This document shows, piece after piece, positions 6,229-9,649 of a DNA stretch of 9,649 bases (position 1 is the stretch's first letter; every line of letters starts with the position of its first letter). Source of the DNA: Pseudomonas sp. (GTDB lineage Bacteria; Pseudomonadota; Gammaproteobacteria; Pseudomonadales; Pseudomonadaceae); NCBI GenBank assembly GCA_003527165.1, contig DPSI01000306.1, forward strand, positions 1,937 through 11,585, in the 5' to 3' direction. The notes under the pieces were generated by a model, which had not been told where the DNA came from, ran no database searches, and saw only the letters and a list, made by a program, of their open reading frames with translations. The position numbers were made by a program, and so were the translations under genes.

Positions 6229-6260
6229 AAAAAAAGGGTTCAGCTTTCGCTGAACCCTTT
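6229..6260 (-). terminator. Strong intrinsic terminator (12-bp stem, T-run on minus strand)
   Basis: AAAGGGTTCAGC (6233-6244) pairs perfectly with GCTGAACCCTTT (6249-6260) across the 4-nt loop TTTC. Seven A's at 6229-6235 give a T-run after the hairpin on the minus strand, so it stops leftward transcription, such as that coming from the island genes. On the plus strand it ends in TTTCTT and could also work weakly. Confidence 0.85.
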
Positions 6261-6262
6261 CT

Positions 6263-6387
6263 TGAATTTGGTGGTACGCAGTCAATTGAACCGAAGCGGC
6301 AAGTGACTGATTATCAAGGGTTCACGATTACATAGAACGGGAGGGCATACATAAGGGCATACACGCTGCGCGCTGCTAGGCATGTAA
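6263..6387. other. Attachment-like zone with 12-bp tandem repeat
   Basis: This non-coding stretch holds AGGGCATACA at 6342-6351 and again at 6354-6363 (12-bp period, AGGGCATACATA). It also holds an inverted pair CAGTCA/TGACTG (6279-6284, 6304-6309) and a second copy of AAGGGTTCA (6316-6324), whose first copy lies in the terminator (6234-6242). Short direct repeats beside a terminator and at the edge of mobile-element genes resemble integrase arm-type sites next to an att core. No integrase gene is in the window and the core sequence is not identified. Confidence 0.35.
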
Positions 6388-6783
6388 TTATTGATTGGAA
6401 CCACCTTCGGCGGCCACTTTTACGCTTTGCACTAGCGCGTCTGCCTTTGCCGTCCAAATCTTCGGTGCCGCATATCCGACGATGAAGGACAGCGCCCACA
6501 CCTTCGCGAAAGTCGCTGCCGTCTCGTGCAGCGTGCCTACAAAATAAAGGCCGAACACAAAGCCAAGGATCGCTCCGAGCATGAAGCGCATAGCCATCCA
6601 TGCGCCCCTGGCTTTTTGCAATTCAGGAGAGGCGAACTTCATCTCACCTTCTTTCCTAGGCGGCCCGTCTGGGCTGATGGTGGCTACGATTGCTTGAGCG
6701 AAGCTGCCAACAAATCCACCTAAAGTGCAGGCTGCTAAAAGTGCCGTGTCGTAGCCGGTGAAACCTATATTCCCAAAATCCAT
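6388..6783 (-). CDS. Three-helix inner-membrane protein of the mobile segment, unknown function
   Basis: A 131-aa protein from ATG 6783-6781 to TAA 6390-6388; the upstream GAGGG is rather distant. Hydrophobic segments are at ~13-36 (small-residue rich, TALLAACTLGGFVGSFAQAIV), ~63-83 (MAMRFMLGAILGFVFGLYFVG) and ~92-108. A charged loop (PDGPPRKEGE) follows helix 1 and a soluble tail closes the protein. No family motif is recognisable. It is the last gene of the minus-strand island set before the att-like zone. Its position near the element edge is where satellites often carry accessory or defence cargo, and holin-like or effector roles are possible but unsupported. Confidence 0.65.
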   Translation of the reverse strand: MDFGNIGFTGYDTALLAACTLGGFVGSFAQAIVATISPDGPPRKEGEMKFASPELQKARGAWMAMRFMLGAILGFVFGLYFVGTLHETAATFAKVWALSFIVGYAAPKIWTAKADALVQSVKVAAEGGSNQ

Positions 6784-7367
6784 TTCTGCTGAGCCCTCTA
6801 ATACTACGTGTCGCTAGGCAAACCGATGCCAAACGTCTAGGCCGGTCCGTCACTTTCATTGCTTCCTTTCAACAGGAAGCAGCCAGTCGCAAGCATAACA
6901 AGCGGTTAGCCGTGCCGTTGCCAGCATTATCAGCAATGGTTGGGTTGCCCATGAGCCGAGCAACCCTATACCGAACGATAGAACGGAAGCGGAACCCCCT
7001 ATACAGCCGTCACTCTGCAAAAAATACGCGGTCTACGTCGCCGCATATGAGAAAAAGGCTAGGGAGGACCCGCACTGTTTCACCGACGGTATTGCAAGAT
7101 AGCTTTTATGGAATACAGGACACAGCGGACCATCCAGCGCGACGCTTATCGCACTGTTGGCTCGGCAAAATGGGGGGAGGGGGCGGTGCTACTGAGTAGC
7201 CCTTAAATGCGGTGTTCTTGGTGTTCTTGGTGTTCCAGAATCGCTGGAAGCCACGAACGGCGCGGCTTTCAGCGATGGAACACCATGCTCTATTAGCTGG
7301 AACACTACGTGTTCAGAACACGTTTGGTGTTCCTATGGGTTGAGTCATCCGTACACCGGACCGTGGT
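6784..7367. other. Long non-coding control region between island genes
   Basis: These 584 bp contain no convincing gene on either strand. Leftmost is a hairpin GCTTCCT-ttcaac-AGGAAGC (6861-6880) ahead of the membrane-protein gene. The middle (6899-7102) has a stop-free plus-strand frame with good coding character at its end but no start codon. The right part has a G-rich run (about 7172-7186), a 13-bp palindrome GCTACT-G-AGTAGC (7188-7200) and the GTGTTC repeat cluster listed separately. Confidence 0.6.
7211..7333. repeat. Iteron-like cluster of eight GTGTTC/GAACAC repeats with palindromes
   Basis: GTGTTC occurs at 7212, 7221, 7230, 7309 and 7327, and GAACAC at 7278, 7300 and 7316. The first three sit in a 9-bp tandem GGTGTTCTT (7211, 7220, then GGTGTTCC at 7229). 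GGTGTTCCA-gaa-TCGCTGGAAGCC (7229-7252) pairs imperfectly with GGCTTTCAGCGATGGAACACC (7264-7284). A perfect 17-bp palindrome ACGTGTTCAGAACACGT spans 7307-7323. The arrangement resembles initiator-binding iterons; P4-type satellites use GGTGAACA-like iterons bound by their primase-helicase. A repressor operator array or site-specific recombination site is also possible. Confidence 0.7.
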
Positions 7368-8273
7368 TCAGGAGGCCATTAGCTGGAACGCATCGCCAGC
7401 ATCGGCGCACCTTTCCAAGTCGCGGATGGAGAGCGGAGTTGCATGCAACGTGTCGAATTTTGGCAGGTACAGCTTGCTCAGTTCATCAACCGGTAACCCG
7501 GCCTGCTTCCTTGCCAATAGCAACTGTCCGCCTATCACCTTCAGGCGTTCCACCTCGGCGTCCCACTGGGCGCTCAGCTTGAACGCCTGCGCCCGAGCCA
7601 CTGACTGAGCGGCGTCACCGGCCGCTTGCTCCGCCCTGCCGACCGCCGCATCAAGCTGCGCGAGACCATCGCGCAGCTTGCCGAAGGCCTGCTGCTTTGC
7701 CTGGTACTGATAGAGGGCCTTGGTGAGCGCACTGCTTGCCATCTCCAGCCGATCCGCTGCGGCAGCCTCATTCCCTCCGTCGCTCGCGGTAACCGAGGCG
7801 GCATACGCCTCCTTACTGGCGGTCTCCTCGGCCCGGGCCTCTTCAAGCGCAGCAGCTGCCTCCTGCTCAAGCCTGTCTAGGCGATCTGCCATCTGAGCGC
7901 GTTCGAAGCGCACATCATCAAGCTGTTTACTAGCTGCCCTCTCAGCTGCAACGGCTTTCTTGAGAGACTGATCAGCACTTAGTAGCTCCTCGCGATAGGC
8001 GATACGCCGATCAAGACCGCTGACATCTTGTCTCGCATCGGAGAGCTCCCGTTTAGTTGATGCGATCTGCTTGCTAAGCGCGGCGACGGGTGACGGAGTG
8101 TTGAGTTCCACTCGACAGCCGCGTTCCTCCCAAGGTGAGTAATCGTCTCGCGCCGGTCCTGCTTGCTTAGCGCGCGCTTGCTCGCGGGTTAAAGCTGTCA
8201 GCTTTTCTTCGAGTCGAAGCACATTGCGCATCGATTGGTCCCGCTCCGCTTTCATCTCTTGTAGCTGCTTCAT
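7368..8273 (-). CDS. Long coiled-coil protein of the mobile segment, unknown function
   Basis: A 301-aa protein from ATG 8273-8271, with GGAG six nt upstream, to TGA 7370-7368. It is almost wholly alpha-helical. Charged heptad-rich helices run over residues ~1-38, ~62-155 and ~170-250, broken by a proline/tryptophan turn (PSPVAAL, DDYSPWEERGC at 43-53) and a glycine/aspartate hinge (SDGGNEA, 164-170). The tail (~255-301) is a small non-coil region with PVDELSKLYLPKFDTL. The sequence is rich in Ala, Glu, Arg and Gln, giving an elongated, probably dimeric rod; no membrane or signal segment is present. It lies 15 bp after the 43-aa ORF and is probably translated from the same minus-strand transcript. 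A structural, partition or DNA-binding role is conceivable, but no domain identifies it. Confidence 0.75.
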   Translation of the reverse strand: MKQLQEMKAERDQSMRNVLRLEEKLTALTREQARAKQAGPARDDYSPWEERGCRVELNTPSPVAALSKQIASTKRELSDARQDVSGLDRRIAYREELLSADQSLKKAVAAERAASKQLDDVRFERAQMADRLDRLEQEAAAALEEARAEETASKEAYAASVTASDGGNEAAAADRLEMASSALTKALYQYQAKQQAFGKLRDGLAQLDAAVGRAEQAAGDAAQSVARAQAFKLSAQWDAEVERLKVIGGQLLLARKQAGLPVDELSKLYLPKFDTLHATPLSIRDLERCADAGDAFQLMAS

Positions 8274-8288
8274 GTATAGCTCCAGGTA

Positions 8289-8420
8289 TTAAGATTCGAT
8301 TTCGAGCTGGCCGCGCCCAACGGAGCCAGCCAGCTCCTGTACCGATGATGGCGATTCAGTCGGGCGGTGATGGCTGATCGGCGTCCCGATGAACGCGGCA
8401 AGCTTTTGCGCTGCAGACAT
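8289..8420 (-). CDS. 43-aa small ORF overlapping the upstream gene's stop (TGATG)
   Basis: ATG 8420-8418 overlaps the TGA of the 81-aa gene by one base, a classical translational-coupling arrangement, with the purine stretch GGGAAAGG just upstream. It ends at TAA 8291-8289, 15 bp before the coiled-coil start. The product begins MSAAQKLAAFIGTPISHHRP and ends GQLEIES; it is hydrophilic with no recognisable motif. Support is positional (overlap, RBS, same strand, fills an otherwise empty gap) rather than by homology. Confidence 0.5.
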   Translation of the reverse strand: MSAAQKLAAFIGTPISHHRPTESPSSVQELAGSVGRGQLEIES

Positions 8421-8665
8421 CAGCCTTTCCCGCCTGCGGCGGCGAACCAGGCGCTTGCAATTGACTGGGCCTTGTTAGAGGTCTGCCCCTTCGGGGCTAC
8501 GGCCATCAGCTCACCGGCTTGCGCTACGCTTACGTCGGTGCTGTAGGCCAGATGCTCTGCCATCCTGCTGCGGCCTTTGGCCTCGGCATGCTGCAGAATC
8601 CCGTGTACGCGCTCGTTATTGCGGTGGTGTCCCGTCCCGCTTTTCATTTCATTCAACAGTTGCAT
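8420..8665 (-). CDS. 81-aa island protein with prohead-protease-tail-like motif
   Basis: The start is ATG 8665-8663, with CTGGAGCTAAATC in front (GGAG, 7-nt spacing). The central part, ERVHGILQHAEAKGRSRMAEHLA (18-40) followed by VSVAQAGELMAVAPKG (45-60), resembles the short helical segment at the C-terminus of many phage S49/ClpP-type prohead proteases, where an ERI-x-IL...EA.GR...A.HLA pattern ends in an AAPK-like motif. Here that segment stands alone, with no protease domain. It follows the DUF927 gene by 82 bp on the same strand. A capsid-related or hijacking role for a satellite element is speculative; the resemblance is from memory of the motif. Confidence 0.6.
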   Translation of the reverse strand: MQLLNEMKSGTGHHRNNERVHGILQHAEAKGRSRMAEHLAYSTDVSVAQAGELMAVAPKGQTSNKAQSIASAWFAAAGGKG

Positions 8666-8747
8666 GATTTAGCTCCAGAGTTCTCAAGGGTCGATTGTCG
8701 GGCTGGCCAGACCCAGTGGGCCGGCGCGCTCCTATGCCGTAGCGGTA

Positions 8748-9649
8748 TCAAGCAGCCAGAGGCTCGGCTTGGCTGTCCGACTCGTCGGTAAGCAGCGCAC
8801 TGGCGCTGACTACGTAAGCACGCCCCTTCGGCATGCCGGGAAGCGTTACGGCTTGAGCGGCCTTGCCATCCGCGCCAGGCGCTAGGATTCCGCGCGCAAT
8901 CAACTCCCGGTTGACGTTGCGCAGGTTCATCCCCTTGAACACCTCTTCACGCCACGCAGTAGCCAGGAAGTAATAGGTCACGCTGGTGTAAAGCAGATCG
9001 CCAACGCCGTGTTCCATCGTTCGCCTGAAGCCCAATCGATCACCAGTCCGCGGCGCGTGGTCATCGGTTTTTGCAGCGATTGCATCCCAGCGGGTGAAGC
9101 GGCTTTCGCCGTAGCGTTCCACCACCAGGCGCAGGCGCTGGACGATGGCGTCACCTTCCAAATTCCCGGCGCCGCCACGCTCAGCAAGCCAGGCGGCCAA
9201 GCAGGCATTGGCTGCTGCGGTTGCGGTGCCGTCTGGCCAGCCTGTGACACCTAGCGCGGTTGCCAGCTCTCCAGCGGCAGCCGCCAAGCCGAAGCGGGCG
9301 GCGGCGCGGTGCGCTTGTCCACTGGCGTTGCTCGGCAGCGCATCACTGGTGAAGCGGTCAAGGGTGCGCCGTAGCATCGCGGTATAGGCTCGCGCCTTGC
9401 CGGGCTCGCAAAGTGCCTGCAGGAAGGCAACCAAAGGCGTGCCGTAATACTTGGCCACCCTGGACTGCAGCGCATCGGACAGAGCAGCACCGCCAATGAA
9501 CCCATGCAGGTTTTCAAACAGCCCATGGCCCTTGCCCGCATCGGCGGGGATGGCCAGCATGCGAATTTCCATGCCGGCTTTCAGTTACTTGTGAGCCTCT
9601 GCCATGTGCTGGGCAAGCGTGTATTTGCCGCTGGAGAGGAACAGCAGGC
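8748..9649 (-). pseudogene. DUF927-domain (primase/helicase-associated) gene, interrupted by in-frame TAA
   Basis: The minus-strand frame is open from the window's right edge, stops at TAA 9587-9585, and continues in the same frame to TGA 8750-8748. Either side reads as one protein: SSGKYTLAQHMAEAHK, stop, then LKAGMEIRMLAIPADAGKG, which is the DUF927 run of a strand, an HMAEA-type helix and an R-x-L-x-IPADAG motif. The part after the stop (274 aa from ATG 9572) is the C-terminal half of the domain: HGLFENLHGF (17-26), KYYGTPLVAFL, FGLAAAAGELATALG, then the TRWDAIAAKTDDHAPRTGDR region. DUF927 proteins accompany replication primase/helicase functions in phages, satellites and integrated islands. 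The upstream half, with the P-loop region, lies outside the window. A reinitiated C-terminal fragment could be made, but no good RBS precedes ATG 9572. Confidence 0.75.

Noticed and set aside
6273..6293. Possible tRNA 3' end on the minus strand (GGTTCAATT ... ACCACCA)
   Set aside because: The T-loop-like TTCAATT is not flanked by a pairing stem and no matching acceptor 5' strand occurs about 75 bp away, so no cloverleaf forms.
7172..7186. G-rich run as a possible G-quadruplex
   Set aside because: There are only two long G tracts plus a GG; a stable four-tract structure is not clearly supported.
6912..7199. Plus-strand open frame of 95 codons in the island spacer
   Set aside because: GTG start without RBS and a compositionally odd translation ending in a glycine run; another frame here has better codon character but no start.
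1..9649. CRISPR array or insertion-sequence transposase
   Set aside because: No regularly spaced repeats with unique spacers, and no transposase motif in any frame.

Overview
The window looks like Pseudomonas chromosome. The evidence is GC-rich codon use, an OprD-family porin, strong AGGAGA-type ribosome binding sites and tightly packed catabolic genes. A GC-rich metabolic block comes first (1-4476), then a restriction-gene insertion (about 4480-5940), then a mobile-element segment (about 6230-9649). I assigned genus and families by recognising protein motifs, not by a database search.

Region 1 (1-4476): the 3' end of a DAACS-family (DctA-like) dicarboxylate symporter converges on a three-gene minus-strand set. 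In transcription order that set is a small ABM-fold monooxygenase-like protein, an OprD-family outer-membrane porin, and a secreted member of the argininosuccinate lyase/fumarase superfamily. A VOC (glyoxalase/dioxygenase fold) protein is read divergently from the ABM gene. The 58-bp space between them holds a TGTATACA palindrome of the kind used by GntR-family regulators. A plausible reading is that the porin admits a succinyl- or aspartyl-type compound, the periplasmic lyase splits it to fumarate plus an amine, and the carrier imports the C4 acid. The porin's natural ATG and RBS are out of frame with its body by one base.

Region 2 (4477-5936): a gene-free spacer with several inverted repeats leads into a 293-aa Mrr-type restriction endonuclease that carries an N-terminal zinc-binding region. 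Its codon use is visibly more AT-tolerant than that of its neighbours, which suggests acquisition.

Region 3 (5937-9649): a small single-pass membrane protein and a strong intrinsic terminator are followed by an attachment-like zone with 12-bp repeats. Beyond lie minus-strand genes typical of a satellite phage or integrated island: a three-helix membrane protein, a long coiled-coil protein, a 43-aa ORF overlapping an 81-aa gene, and a DUF927 (primase/helicase-associated) gene broken by an in-frame TAA. Between the membrane and coiled-coil genes lies a dense cluster of eight GTGTTC/GAACAC hexamers in 121 bp, with nested palindromes. It resembles an iteron replication origin or a multi-operator control region, and it is the most striking unexplained structure here.
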